Positions 11,021-20,272 of a stretch of 64,000 nt of DNA are shown one piece after another; the first letter of the stretch is position 1; each line of letters starts with the position of its first letter. Below the pieces are notes generated by a model. That model did no database searches and had not been told where the DNA came from. It was given only the letters and a program-made list of their open reading frames with translations. Source of the DNA: Flavobacterium piscisymbiosum (GTDB lineage: Bacteria; Bacteroidota; Bacteroidia; Flavobacteriales; Flavobacteriaceae); the NCBI RefSeq assembly GCF_020905295.1, contig NZ_JAJJMM010000001.1, positions 2,976,001 through 3,040,000 on the forward strand, in the 5' to 3' direction. A program made the translations under genes and the position numbers.

Positions 11021-12499
11021 TTATATAGAAAAGCTTGTGCCTTCTTTTCCGTCTTTTAACTGAATTCCCAAAGCAATCAACTGATCGCGAATTTGGTCAG
11101 AAAGTGCAAAGTTTTTATCGGCTCTGGCTTGATTTCTCATTCCAATAAGCATATTTACAACACCTTCTAATTTATCATTATTAGCATCAGCACCTTTGTC
11201 ATCACTTAAACCTAAAACATCAAAAACAAAAGCATTAATGGCAGTTGCAAATGAAGTTAGATCTTCGGCAGAAATCGTTTCTTTTCCTTCTTTCAGTAAA
11301 TTGATATAACGAACAGCCTCGAACAATTGCGCGATTAAAATAGGAGTATTGAAATCGTCATTCATGGCATCGTAAGACAATTGCTTCCATGAAGCAATAT
11401 CTATAGAACTAGTGGTACTTGCCGAAATACCTGGTAAGGCATCAACAGCTTCCATCAATCTTTTATATCCTTTTTCGGCTGCAACAATAGCATCGTCAGA
11501 AAAATCCAGAATACTTCTGTAATGCGCCTGTAACATAAAAAAACGTGTTACAGAAGCTGAAAAAGCTTTACTTAAAATAGTATTGTCACCACTTAAAATC
11601 TCGCCTGGTAAAATATTATTTCCAGTCGATTTGGCCATTTTTTTACCGTTAAGGGTCAGCATATTGGCATGCATCCAGTAATTTACCGGAGACTGACCTG
11701 TACAAGCTTCGTTTTGAGCAATTTCACATTCATGATGAGGGAATTTTAAATCCATTCCACCTCCGTGAATGTCAAAATGATTACCCAAATATTTGGTGCT
11801 CATAGCAGTACATTCAAGGTGCCAGCCAGGAAAACCATCGCTCCAAGGTGAAGGCCATCTCATGATATGTTCCGGTTCTGCTTTTTTCCAAAGAGCAAAA
11901 TCCTGGGGATTTCTTTTATCAGACTGACCATCAAGATCACGGGTATTGGCTAACATATCTTCGATATTTCGGCCGCTTAAAACTCCGTAATTATGATTTT
12001 CGTTATATTTTACAACATCAAAATAAACAGATCCGTTGGCTTCATAACCAATTCCGGTATCAATGATTTTTTTGATAATTTCGATTTGTTCAATAATATG
12101 TCCCGTAGCAGTAGGTTCGATGCTTGGCGGTAAAAAGTTGAAAGATTTTAGGATATCATGAAAATCTACCGTATAGCGCTGTACAACCTCCATAGGTTCC
12201 AGTTGCTCTAAACGTGCTTTTTTGGCAATTTTATCTTCACCTTCATCAACATCGTCTACAATATGTCCAACATCAGTAATATTACGAACGTAACGAACCT
12301 TGTAATCAAGGTGTAGAAAATATCTGAATATCACATCAAAAGACATAAAAGTTCTCACATTTCCTAAGTGTACATTGCTATAAACCGTAGGTCCGCAAAC
12401 ATACATTCCAACATTTCCTTCATGGATTGGTTTGAAATTTTCTTTTTCACCCGAAAGTGAATTGTATATTTTTAGAGGCTGTGATGTGTATAATGGCAT
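11021..12499 (-). CDS. cysS: Cysteinyl-tRNA synthetase
   Basis: Class I aminoacyl-tRNA synthetase that charges tRNA-Cys. The zinc-site Cys is in [19 protein letters not shown] with the HIGH-type HLGN at 44-47. GWHLECTAM and the HHECEIAQ zinc region follow, and the KMSKS loop is KMAKSTGNN near residue 285. The C-terminal helical DALR domain ends with a short tail. The 492-residue length is normal. The - strand spacer of 59 bases to the four-helix-bundle gene contains repeat words described separately. Probably transcribed with yidD and lgt downstream. Confidence 0.97.
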   Translation of the reverse strand: MPLYTSQPLKIYNSLSGEKENFKPIHEGNVGMYVCGPTVYSNVHLGNVRTFMSFDVIFRYFLHLDYKVRYVRNITDVGHIVDDVDEGEDKIAKKARLEQLEPMEVVQRYTVDFHDILKSFNFLPPSIEPTATGHIIEQIEIIKKIIDTGIGYEANGSVYFDVVKYNENHNYGVLSGRNIEDMLANTRDLDGQSDKRNPQDFALWKKAEPEHIMRWPSPWSDGFPGWHLECTAMSTKYLGNHFDIHGGGMDLKFPHHECEIAQNEACTGQSPVNYWMHANMLTLNGKKMAKSTGNNILPGEILSGDNTILSKAFSASVTRFFMLQAHYRSILDFSDDAIVAAEKGYKRLMEAVDALPGISASTTSSIDIASWKQLSYDAMNDDFNTPILIAQLFEAVRYINLLKEGKETISAEDLTSFATAINAFVFDVLGLSDDKGADANNDKLEGVVNMLIGMRNQARADKNFALSDQIRDQLIALGIQLKDGKEGTSFSI

Positions 12500-12505
12500 A
12501 TCTAC

Positions 12506-12543
12506 TTTATAGTTTGTTGTTTGTGGTTTATTGTTTTTAGTTT
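12506..12543. repeat. Left repeat block flanking the four-helix-bundle gene
   Basis: Contains TTTATAGTTTGTTGTT (12506-12521) and GTTTATTGTTTTTAGTTT (12526-12543). Both words recur as exact reverse complements at 12949-12979, on the other side of the four-helix-bundle gene. Confidence 0.8.
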
Positions 12544-12558
12544 TGGGTCGAAAAAAAG

Positions 12559-12948
12559 CTATTTGAATTTTAATCCTTTGATTTCACAATTGTTTAGATA
12601 GTTCATCATCGCACCGATTTTGTTCTTTTCTAATTCAACTATTTCATTCAATTTAGAATGTTGTTCTTCGGTAATCAATTTTTTATCAAAAGCTCTATAG
12701 GACTGTGATTTTACTTCTCCAGCTGAACCTTTTGCAATACTAAGAAATTGGATAAATTCTCTATTGCCATTTCGTTCAAAACCTTCAGCAATATTATCCA
12801 TAATAGAGCCTGAACTTCTGTCAATCTGATCTTTTAAAGAATAGTTTGTTTTTAAGTTCGTGTTTTGGATTAGGAATTCTATTTTTTGGCAGATTTCTCT
12901 AGCCAATCTCCAAATTTCTAAATCTTCGAATTTTTCTATTTTCGCCAT
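12559..12948 (-). CDS. Four-helix-bundle protein of the 23S rRNA intervening-sequence (IVP/S23) family
   Basis: A 129-residue, helix-rich protein with the family pattern [17 protein letters not shown] at the N-terminus, [23 protein letters not shown] in the middle and [18 protein letters not shown] followed by a C-terminal helix. Related proteins are encoded in 23S rRNA intervening sequences of some bacteria and resemble the Avd accessory of diversity-generating retroelements. The cellular role of stand-alone members is not established. Here it sits between folE and cysS, bracketed by short repeats in opposite orientation, which suggests insertion of a small element. No reverse transcriptase or rRNA gene is nearby. 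Confidence 0.9.
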   Translation of the reverse strand: MAKIEKFEDLEIWRLAREICQKIEFLIQNTNLKTNYSLKDQIDRSSGSIMDNIAEGFERNGNREFIQFLSIAKGSAGEVKSQSYRAFDKKLITEEQHSKLNEIVELEKNKIGAMMNYLNNCEIKGLKFK

Positions 12949-12979
12949 AACAACAAACTATAAACTAAAAACAATAAAC
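12949..12979. repeat. Right repeat block flanking the four-helix-bundle gene
   Basis: AACAACAAACTATAAA (12949-12964) and AAACTAAAAACAATAAAC (12962-12979) are exact reverse complements of the two words in the left block. The block begins immediately before the start codon of the four-helix-bundle gene on its strand. Confidence 0.8.
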
Positions 12980-12982
12980 TTC

Positions 12983-13654
12983 TTAAAATTGAGTGTCTAA
13001 TTTAATATAATCTAAAAATTCTCTCTTCGTTTGAGGATCTTTGAATTTTCCACCAAATTCAGACGTTACAGTGCTGCTCTCGATATCTTTAATTCCTCTT
13101 GAGTTTACACAAAGGTGTTTGGCATCGATAACGCAAGCAACATCTTCAGTACCTAAAGCTTTTTGTAATTCCTGAACAATTTGCATTGTTAAACGCTCCT
13201 GAACCTGAGGTCTTTTGGCATAATATTCTACAATTCGGTTCATTTTTGATAAACCAATCACTCTTCCGCTCGAAATGTAAGCAACATGCGCGCGTCCGAT
13301 AATGGGTAATAAATGGTGTTCGCAGGTAGAATAAACGGTAATGTTTTTCTCGACTAACATTTCACCGTATTTGTAATTATTATCAAAAGTTGAAGCTTTT
13401 GGTTGTTTTGAAGGATTAAGACCACCAAAAATTTCCTTTACAAACATTTTTGCTACTCGGTTTGGAGTACCTTTTATGCTGTCATCCGTTAAATCCATTC
13501 CTAAAGTCTGCAGGATATTTTCAACATCTTTTTTTATTCTTTCTATTTTTTCATCATCGCTTAAATCAAAAGCATCCTGTCTTACAGGGTTTTGTGCGTT
13601 GCTGCTAAAATGATTGTCTCCTATTTCGTCTAAAAAATCTTCGTTATTTATCAT
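12983..13654 (-). CDS. folE: GTP cyclohydrolase I
   Basis: Converts GTP to 7,8-dihydroneopterin triphosphate, the entry to folate/tetrahydropterin synthesis (and queuosine-type precursors). The 223-residue protein has the zinc-binding STCEHHLLPIIGRAHVAYIS block near residue 110, the signature GLSKMNRIVEYYAKRPQVQERLT, and the second zinc Cys in DAKHLCVNSRGIK. The N-terminal roughly 35 residues are poorly conserved and acidic. The upstream gap to the aminotransferase gene on the same strand is about 200 bases, so it likely has its own promoter. Confidence 0.97.
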   Translation of the reverse strand: MINNEDFLDEIGDNHFSSNAQNPVRQDAFDLSDDEKIERIKKDVENILQTLGMDLTDDSIKGTPNRVAKMFVKEIFGGLNPSKQPKASTFDNNYKYGEMLVEKNITVYSTCEHHLLPIIGRAHVAYISSGRVIGLSKMNRIVEYYAKRPQVQERLTMQIVQELQKALGTEDVACVIDAKHLCVNSRGIKDIESSTVTSEFGGKFKDPQTKREFLDYIKLDTQF

Positions 13655-13801
13655 TAAAAACTACTATTATGATGGGTATATCTTTTTAAGGCGGTAAAGA
13701 TAATTAATAAAAAGGAAACCTTTTCTATCGTTTTTACTATTTAATCGTTCCTTTTTGGATATAATTTAAATTAAAACCAAAATGGTATTTTTTTAAAACA
13801 C

Positions 13802-13834
13802 AAAAGACAATAACATAAGGTGTTATTGTCTTTT
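13802..13834 (-). terminator. Terminator after the aminotransferase gene
   Basis: AAAAGACAATAACA pairs with TGTTATTGTCTTTT. On the - strand it follows the stop at 13857 by about 20 bases and ends in T residues. Confidence 0.8.
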
Positions 13835-13856
13835 GAAGGTTTTTGTTTTTTAATAT

Positions 13857-15053
13857 TTATTTTTTGTTGTAAACCAAAAGTGCTTCTTTTAAAATGTTTA
13901 CAGCAGTCACTAAATCTTTTTTGTTTAAGACATAAGCAATTCTTACCTGATTCAATCCCATTCCCGGAGTCGAATAAAATCCTGCGGCAGGAGCAACCAT
14001 AACAGTTTCGCCATTAAGATCGTAAGTTTCAAGAAGCCATTGTGCAAAATCTTCAGAGTTTTCTATAGGCAATTGTGCAATGCAATAAAAAGCGCCTTTG
14101 GGTTTGGTAACAATAACACCTTCAATTTTATTCAATTCTGTAATCAAAGTATCACGACGGCCCTTATATTCTGATATTACTTCATCAAAATAACTTTGTG
14201 GCGTATCTATCGCAGCTTCGCAGGCAATTTGCTCAATTGTTGGCGGACTTAAACGCGCCTGTGCAAATTTCATTACGGTGGCTAAAACATCTTTATTTTT
14301 AGTAATCAAACATCCAATTCTTGCTCCGCACATACTGTAACGTTTTGATACAGAATCGACCATGATTACATTTTGCTGAACATCCTCAAGATTCATCACA
14401 GAATAATGAACATCATCGCCATCGTATAAAAACTCACGATAAACCTCGTCAGCAATTAAATACAAATCGTGTTTTTTTATTAAGCCGGCTAATTGTTTTA
14501 TCTCGGCTTCAGAATATAAATAACCCGTTGGATTACCAGGATTACAAATTAAAATCGCTTTGGTTTTTGGTGTAATCAATTTTTCAACATCTTCAATACT
14601 TGGCAATGCAAATCCAGTTTCGATCGTAGAAATAACAGGAATTACAGTTGCACTTGTAGACGATGCAAACGCATGATAATTAGCATAAAAAGGTTCCGGA
14701 ATAATAATTTCATCTCCCGGATCTGTAATTGTGGCCAATGCAAACAATAAGGCTTCAGAGCCACCAGTAGTAACAATGATGTCTTCTGAGTTAACATTTA
14801 CGTTTTGACGTTGGTAAAATTGAGCTAATTTTTTTCTATAACTTTCATATCCGGCAGACGGACTGTATTCTATAAGAGTTAAATCAATATTTTTTACCGC
14901 CTCGATGGCCACTTCGGGTGTCTTGATATCCGGTTGACCAATGTTTAAGTGATACACTTTTTTTTCTTTTTGTTTTGCAAGATCTGCAAAAGGAGCAAGT
15001 TTACGTATCGGTGATTCGGGCATGTTTCTGCCTTTGTGTGAAATTGTTGGCAT
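13857..15053 (-). CDS. Pyridoxal-phosphate aminotransferase, class I fold (aspartate-type)
   Basis: A 398-residue cytoplasmic fold-type I aminotransferase. Visible markers are NIGQPDIKTP near the N-terminus, NPGNPTG near 166, the PLP-phenol-binding ADEVYREF near 204, the Schiff-base lysine in SVSKRYSMCGARIG near 232, and the C-terminal RIAY carrying the arginine that binds the substrate carboxylate. The start is placed at 15053 (MPTISHKG) because family members begin about here. The in-frame extension to 15176 would run over the divergent promoter region and touch the next gene's start. Substrate (aspartate, aromatic or other) cannot be decided. Confidence 0.9.
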   Translation of the reverse strand: MPTISHKGRNMPESPIRKLAPFADLAKQKEKKVYHLNIGQPDIKTPEVAIEAVKNIDLTLIEYSPSAGYESYRKKLAQFYQRQNVNVNSEDIIVTTGGSEALLFALATITDPGDEIIIPEPFYANYHAFASSTSATVIPVISTIETGFALPSIEDVEKLITPKTKAILICNPGNPTGYLYSEAEIKQLAGLIKKHDLYLIADEVYREFLYDGDDVHYSVMNLEDVQQNVIMVDSVSKRYSMCGARIGCLITKNKDVLATVMKFAQARLSPPTIEQIACEAAIDTPQSYFDEVISEYKGRRDTLITELNKIEGVIVTKPKGAFYCIAQLPIENSEDFAQWLLETYDLNGETVMVAPAAGFYSTPGMGLNQVRIAYVLNKKDLVTAVNILKEALLVYNKK

Positions 15054-15175
15054 GAGTTTTATTATTGAAGTGCAAATTTGCATTTTTTTTTCGAATTTAA
15101 CGTAAACATTACAGGTACTTATTAAAATGTAACAATTATCAATATTTTTAGTAATTTTATCATAAAATATTATCA

Positions 15176-16501
15176 ATGAAAAAATATTTCATGTTGTTTT
15201 TTGGGCTTTTGACATCTTTGTCACTTATGGCACAAGGTGATTTTTTGATTGATAAGCACAGTAGCAAGGTTACTATTCCCTTCAAACTGATTAATAACCT
15301 TATTTTTATTCCAATAAAAGTAAATGGTATTGAATTAAATTTCCTGCTCGATTCCGGTGTCGAAGAAACGATCTTGTTTAGTATGGAAGAAAGGCAGGAA
15401 GTGAGTTTTAATAATATTCAGAAAATAAAACTACGCGGTTTAGGAAGTGAAGCCGAAATAGAGGGTCTGAAATCGACAAATAATGTTTTAGAATCCCATG
15501 GTTTAAAATCTAGTAATCATTTGGTTTATATTATTTTAGACCAGAGTTTTAATTTGTCTTCACATATAGGGATTGCGGTAAACGGTATCATAGGATATAA
15601 ATTTTTTAAAAATAATATTGTAGAAATCAATTATCAAAAAAAGAGGATAGTTGTGCATTTAAACAACGAACAAACCAAACAAAAACTAGATAAAAAATTC
15701 AAAACAGTTCCTATAACTATAGAAAGATCCAAACCTTATATTTATGCCACGGCAATTGTCGATGATAACAAAGTACCGGCCAAATTACTGATCGATATTG
15801 GTAACAGTGATGCTTTTTGGATTTTTGAAAATAATAAAATTAAATTGCCCATAAAGAATTTTCCTGACTTTTTAGGAAAAGGATTTAGTGGCGATATTGA
15901 AGGACACAGGGCTAAAATTGATAATTTTTTTATTGATGATTTTAATTTTAAAAAACCAATTGTCTCTTTTCCCGATTCAAGTTCTATTAAAAATGTAAAA
16001 ATGGTTCCGGATCGAATAGGGTCTGTTGGCGGAGAAGTTTTAAAAAGGTTTACCGTAGTTCTGGATTATGCAGATAAGAAAATGTATCTTAAAAAAAACA
16101 GTAAATTTTCTGAACCCTTTACTTATAATAAAAGCGGAATCACAATTCAGCACAACGGCCTTCAATGGGTTCAGGAAACGGTTCATTTAGAGATGGTAAA
16201 AGTGGCTTCAACATTAGATGAAGTTACAAGTAATGAAAAAAAAGATGGTAATTTTAGATACAAATTTTCATTAAAACCTGTTTATGAAATTGTCAATATC
16301 CGTAAAAACTCAGCTGCCGAAAAATGCGGATTGCAAAAAGGTGACATTCTTGTAAGTATAAACAAAAATTTACCTTATAAATACAGTCTTGAACAAATAA
16401 ATAACCTATTAAAATCTGAAGAAGATATTTGGATTAATCTTGAAGTAGAAAGAAACAGTCTTATTTTAAAATTTAGATTTAAGCTTGAAGATGAATTATA
16501 A
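15176..16501 (+). CDS. Retropepsin-like aspartic protease with C-terminal PDZ domain
   Basis: A 441-residue exported protein. The signal peptide is KKYFMLFFGLLTSLSLMAQ. Two aspartyl-protease-like segments follow: VNGIELNFLLDSGVEETILF (about 50-70), with the Asp-Ser-Gly motif, and PAKLLIDIGNSDAFWIF (about 200), where the motif is Asp-Ile-Gly, so the second site is degenerate. A PDZ domain occupies the last 90 residues (YEIVNIRKNSAAEKCGLQKGDILVSI). Such proteins are widespread in Bacteroidota and not well characterised; the two half-sites in one chain would allow a pepsin-like fold instead of a retroviral-type dimer. Transcribed away from the aminotransferase gene with a 122-base divergent spacer. 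Confidence 0.85.
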   Translation: MKKYFMLFFGLLTSLSLMAQGDFLIDKHSSKVTIPFKLINNLIFIPIKVNGIELNFLLDSGVEETILFSMEERQEVSFNNIQKIKLRGLGSEAEIEGLKSTNNVLESHGLKSSNHLVYIILDQSFNLSSHIGIAVNGIIGYKFFKNNIVEINYQKKRIVVHLNNEQTKQKLDKKFKTVPITIERSKPYIYATAIVDDNKVPAKLLIDIGNSDAFWIFENNKIKLPIKNFPDFLGKGFSGDIEGHRAKIDNFFIDDFNFKKPIVSFPDSSSIKNVKMVPDRIGSVGGEVLKRFTVVLDYADKKMYLKKNSKFSEPFTYNKSGITIQHNGLQWVQETVHLEMVKVASTLDEVTSNEKKDGNFRYKFSLKPVYEIVNIRKNSAAEKCGLQKGDILVSINKNLPYKYSLEQINNLLKSEEDIWINLEVERNSLILKFRFKLEDEL

Positions 16502-16660
16502 AAAGCTAAAAAACAATTAATTAAAAATCTAAACAAAATTGAATAGTATTGCTATTAATTTTACGTTTTGTTTGTGTTTTGTGAAAAATTAACTATTAAA
16601 TTGTGTTTTTTGTTTAATGAACGTTAATAATTTATTATGTTTATCCTAAAATAACACTTT

Positions 16661-19309
16661 ATGGTTAAAAACTACACTAATTTCTTACAAATTGTATTGT
16701 TTTTTGTTTTTTTATCGGTTTTACCCTCAAAAATTTATGCACAATGTGCTGGAGATGATGCACAAAAAATAATTTGTGACATTCAGAATTCAGCTAATCA
16801 AAATATTTCTTTATTTTCATTACTGGGAGGTTCTCCAACTGCTGGCGGAAAATGGACAGACGATAATAATTTTAGAGGTTTGGATTCTATCACCGGAAAT
16901 CTAAATGCACAACTTATTAAAGAAGGTGGTGTTTACCATTACACCTATACTGCTCCTGATGTTGCGGGATGTACAGATAATACAGCAACAATAACACTTA
17001 CTATTGGTGCTTATGTAGGAGTTGGATCTAAAGCTACGGTATGTAGTCTTGCCGGCAGCTTTAATCTTTTTACGGCATTTGATAGTACTGTTATGGGACC
17101 TCATGAAAACGGAATCTGGCGAGATGCTGCAGGCGCGATTCTGGGGTCACCTTCCATTAATATTAGATATATTACAACCCCAACAGAAACACGTCAATTT
17201 ACGTATGAGGTGCCGCTCGTGCCCGATTGCCCGTCTACGCCGCTAATTACAACTGTATATGTCACCATTGTAAGGACGCCTGAAGAGGGAAACCCACAAG
17301 AACTTACATTATGCGGAACTACAGATTTGGACAGTTATACCAATTATGATATGTTTGAATCACTTAAAGATGAAGATCCTGGTGGTGTTTGGAAAGGGCC
17401 TGATATCATTTCACGATCAGATCATAATATTAATCTTAAGGAATTGTTTGATAAGTATGGAGCGGGTGATTTGAATTATACGTACACCGTTCTTGCGGTT
17501 CCTAACCAAAATATCTGTACCGACAGAACTGCATTTGTAACCATTACACTCGAAAAAAGAATTGATTTTACAGGTACAACACTTGTTGTGCTTAAAGATA
17601 TTTGCGAAAGTGAGATGGCTACCGCTACTTATTCGGCAAAAATTACAGAAGGTCCTGATGGTATTCCTGACGGAGAATATAAAATTACTTTTAATGTAGC
17701 AGGTCCAACAGGAGGATCAGAAACGGTAACGGTAAATTTCCTAAACGGAGTAGTTAATTTTCCAATTAAATCTGCATATTTTCAAAAGGTTGGTAAGTTT
17801 ACTGTCAACATAACAAGTATTATTCCAACGGTCGGCCCAAAAAAGTGTGTCACTATATTTAGTCCTTTTTCTTATGATATAAATATTTCTCCTTTGCCGC
17901 GTTTAGATAATGCTGTAATAACTGCCAGCGCAGTTTGCCAGAACGATATTGCAACAATTCAAATTTCGAATGCCACTTTATTAACCGATGGTAAGTATCG
18001 TATCGTTTACAAGATTAATGGCGATAATGTAGCGACAGCGCAAACTGCCACTATAACAGCTGTAGGAGGAAAAGCCAGTTTTGAAATTCCGGGAAGCTTA
18101 AACGCAAAAAGTGGATTATCAGTAATTACAATTACTAATATCACCAATATTACAAATCCAACTCCGCAATGTAGTAATACAGCAAATGTTATAGGAAACC
18201 TGACAATTAATCCTTTGCCTGTTGTTACAAATGTAAAAGTGCTGGTTAATGATGATTGTTTAAACGGAGTTTTTACTGCTAGTGTTTCAGGCTTAGGAAC
18301 CTTAACAAAAGTGAAACTTTCTTATGTACTTTTAGATAATAACACTTCGACAGCACAAACTGTCGATTTAACTGTTGTAAACGGGAACGCCAGTTTTGTA
18401 ATTCCGTCAGCTTTACTTGCAAATACAGGTTCTACTGTAATTTCGGCTACTTATTTAACGAATGATATTACAGGTTGTGGCAGTATTTTGACCAATATAT
18501 TAGATAGCTTTTTAGTAAATCCTATTCCGTTGGCGCCAGTTGCAGTTAATCCGCCTGATTTTTGCAAAGTAGACAGAGCAACAATTGCGAATTTAACACC
18601 GCGTGGGCCGCAATATAAATGGTATAATTCTGCAGCTTTAACCACGCCGCTTGCAGATACTTATCTTTTAAAATCTGAAGACCTATATGTTACCGAAACT
18701 TCTGCGGCAAATTGTACATCGCCAGCCAGTATGATTTCGGTAGTAGTAAAAGATACTTCCGCACCAACTTTAAATCCTGACGGACAAAATTTTTGCGGAC
18801 TAAAAAATCCAGCAATTTCAGATCTTTCAAAGGCGACAAATGTACCTTCGACGGTTTCGTGGTATGATGCTCAAAATAATGGTAATTTATTGGCTTCGAC
18901 TACTTTGCTTGTTGATAAAGCTACTTATTACGGATACGATCTTTCGAGCGTGACCGATTGTATTTCGGATAGCGTCTTAGAAGTTACCGTTTCATTAACC
19001 GAATGTGATCCTGCAGAATATGCTTTTTTTATTCCTGACGGATTTTCGCCAAATGGAGATAATGTTAATGATACGTTCAGAATTCCTGATATTGAATATT
19101 TATACCCGGATTATACGCTTGAAATTTTCAATAGATATGGAAATGTAATGTTTAAAGGAAATGCAAATAAACCCAATTGGGACGGAAGAAATTCTGAAGC
19201 TGCAGGTTTTGGAGACGGAATAGCGCCAAACGGAGTCTATTTTTATATTGTCAATTTTAATAAAGACAGTAGAAAAGCACAGCAAGGCCGACTTTACCTC
19301 AATAGATAA
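16661..19309 (+). CDS. Large secreted protein with gliding-motility-type C-terminal (type B T9SS) sorting domain
   Basis: An 882-residue exported protein: N-terminal signal peptide (NFLQIVLFFVFLSVLPSKIYAQ), a long Thr/Asn-rich body of repeated beta-sandwich-like segments with paired cysteines (for example blocks starting CQNDIATIQISNATL and CLNGVFTASVSGLG), and a C-terminal domain starting near 790 with FIPDGFSPNGDNVNDTF, then LEIFNRYGNVMFKG and NWDGR. This last domain is the gliding-motility-associated (CHU_C) type B sorting signal, which directs export by the type IX secretion system and surface delivery. The two following genes encode a PorP/SprF-family barrel and an OmpA/PD40 protein, the usual companions of such adhesin-like substrates. 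Ligand is unknown. Confidence 0.9.
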   Translation: MVKNYTNFLQIVLFFVFLSVLPSKIYAQCAGDDAQKIICDIQNSANQNISLFSLLGGSPTAGGKWTDDNNFRGLDSITGNLNAQLIKEGGVYHYTYTAPDVAGCTDNTATITLTIGAYVGVGSKATVCSLAGSFNLFTAFDSTVMGPHENGIWRDAAGAILGSPSINIRYITTPTETRQFTYEVPLVPDCPSTPLITTVYVTIVRTPEEGNPQELTLCGTTDLDSYTNYDMFESLKDEDPGGVWKGPDIISRSDHNINLKELFDKYGAGDLNYTYTVLAVPNQNICTDRTAFVTITLEKRIDFTGTTLVVLKDICESEMATATYSAKITEGPDGIPDGEYKITFNVAGPTGGSETVTVNFLNGVVNFPIKSAYFQKVGKFTVNITSIIPTVGPKKCVTIFSPFSYDINISPLPRLDNAVITASAVCQNDIATIQISNATLLTDGKYRIVYKINGDNVATAQTATITAVGGKASFEIPGSLNAKSGLSVITITNITNITNPTPQCSNTANVIGNLTINPLPVVTNVKVLVNDDCLNGVFTASVSGLGTLTKVKLSYVLLDNNTSTAQTVDLTVVNGNASFVIPSALLANTGSTVISATYLTNDITGCGSILTNILDSFLVNPIPLAPVAVNPPDFCKVDRATIANLTPRGPQYKWYNSAALTTPLADTYLLKSEDLYVTETSAANCTSPASMISVVVKDTSAPTLNPDGQNFCGLKNPAISDLSKATNVPSTVSWYDAQNNGNLLASTTLLVDKATYYGYDLSSVTDCISDSVLEVTVSLTECDPAEYAFFIPDGFSPNGDNVNDTFRIPDIEYLYPDYTLEIFNRYGNVMFKGNANKPNWDGRNSEAAGFGDGIAPNGVYFYIVNFNKDSRKAQQGRLYLNR

Positions 19310-19341
19310 TTCCTTTTTATATTATTTAATATAATTTTCAA

Positions 19342-20271
19342 ATGAAAAAAATACCACTTTTTATACTTTTTCTCTTTTACATAACATCAGCCTCAGCCCA
19401 GCAAGATCCGGAATACACACATTATATGTACAATATGAGTGTAGTAAATCCTGCGTATGCTACAGGAGTTCCTGCCATGTTAAATCTTGGAGGATTATAC
19501 AGAACACAATGGGTTGGAGCCGTAGGAGCGCCAAAAACATTTACCTTTTTTGGTCATACTGCTGTTACAGATAAAGTCGAAGTGGGTCTTTCGTTAGTTT
19601 CTGATGATATTGGTGATGGTGCGAAAAAAGAAAATAACTTCTATGCTGATTTTGCTTATGTCCTGAATCTTGGAGGAAAAAATAAACTTTCGTTAGGATT
19701 AAAAGCAGGTTTTACTTCACTACAAACCAATTTTAACGGATTCAAATTTACTGATACACAAACAGATTTGGCTTTCGCCGAAAATATAAATGTCACCAGA
19801 CCTAACATTGGAGTAGGAGCGTATTATTTTAGAGATAATTTCTATGTGGGTTTATCAGCACCAAATTTACTGAGTTCTAAACATATCGAAGAAAAGTCGG
19901 GAATTAATGCCTACGGATCAGAGGCCATTCATACTTTTTTAACTGCAGGATATGTTTTTCAGATCAATGATATGGTCAAACTAAAACCGGCATTTATGTC
20001 GAAGTTTGTTCCCGGAGCACCAGTTTCTGTAGACTTGACTGCCAATGTTTTGTATAATAATAAATTTGAACTTGGAGCGGCTTACAGAGTAAATGATGCC
20101 GTGAGTGCTTTAATGAATATTAATGTTACGCCTTCGCTTAGAGTAGGTTATGCTTATGATCATACACTTTCGAATATGGGACAGTTTAATTCCGGTACAC
20201 ACGAAATTATGTTGCTGTTTGATTTGGATTTATTAGGAAAAGGATATGATAAATCACCAAGATTCTTCTAA
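19342..20271 (+). CDS. PorP/SprF family type IX secretion outer-membrane protein
   Basis: A 309-residue protein with signal peptide (KKIPLFILFLFYITSASAQ) and the family start QDPEYTHYMYNMSVVNPAYAT, followed by a barrel with LYRTQWVGAVGAPKTFTFFGHT and KLSLGLKAGF. SprF in F. johnsoniae is needed to export the adjacent adhesin SprB, and paralogues sit next to other type B substrates, so this one most likely serves the protein encoded 32 bases upstream. It ends in a barrel strand. The next gene starts one base after its stop, indicating tight cotranscription. Confidence 0.92.
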   Translation: MKKIPLFILFLFYITSASAQQDPEYTHYMYNMSVVNPAYATGVPAMLNLGGLYRTQWVGAVGAPKTFTFFGHTAVTDKVEVGLSLVSDDIGDGAKKENNFYADFAYVLNLGGKNKLSLGLKAGFTSLQTNFNGFKFTDTQTDLAFAENINVTRPNIGVGAYYFRDNFYVGLSAPNLLSSKHIEEKSGINAYGSEAIHTFLTAGYVFQINDMVKLKPAFMSKFVPGAPVSVDLTANVLYNNKFELGAAYRVNDAVSALMNINVTPSLRVGYAYDHTLSNMGQFNSGTHEIMLLFDLDLLGKGYDKSPRFF

Positions 20272-20272
20272 A

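Noticed and set aside
12559-12948. Part of a diversity-generating retroelement (Avd)
   Set aside because: No reverse transcriptase, template/variable repeat pair or target gene is seen in the window.
13857-15176. Longer aminotransferase starting at 15176
   Set aside because: The extra 41 residues are unlike family N-termini and would cover the divergent promoter region.
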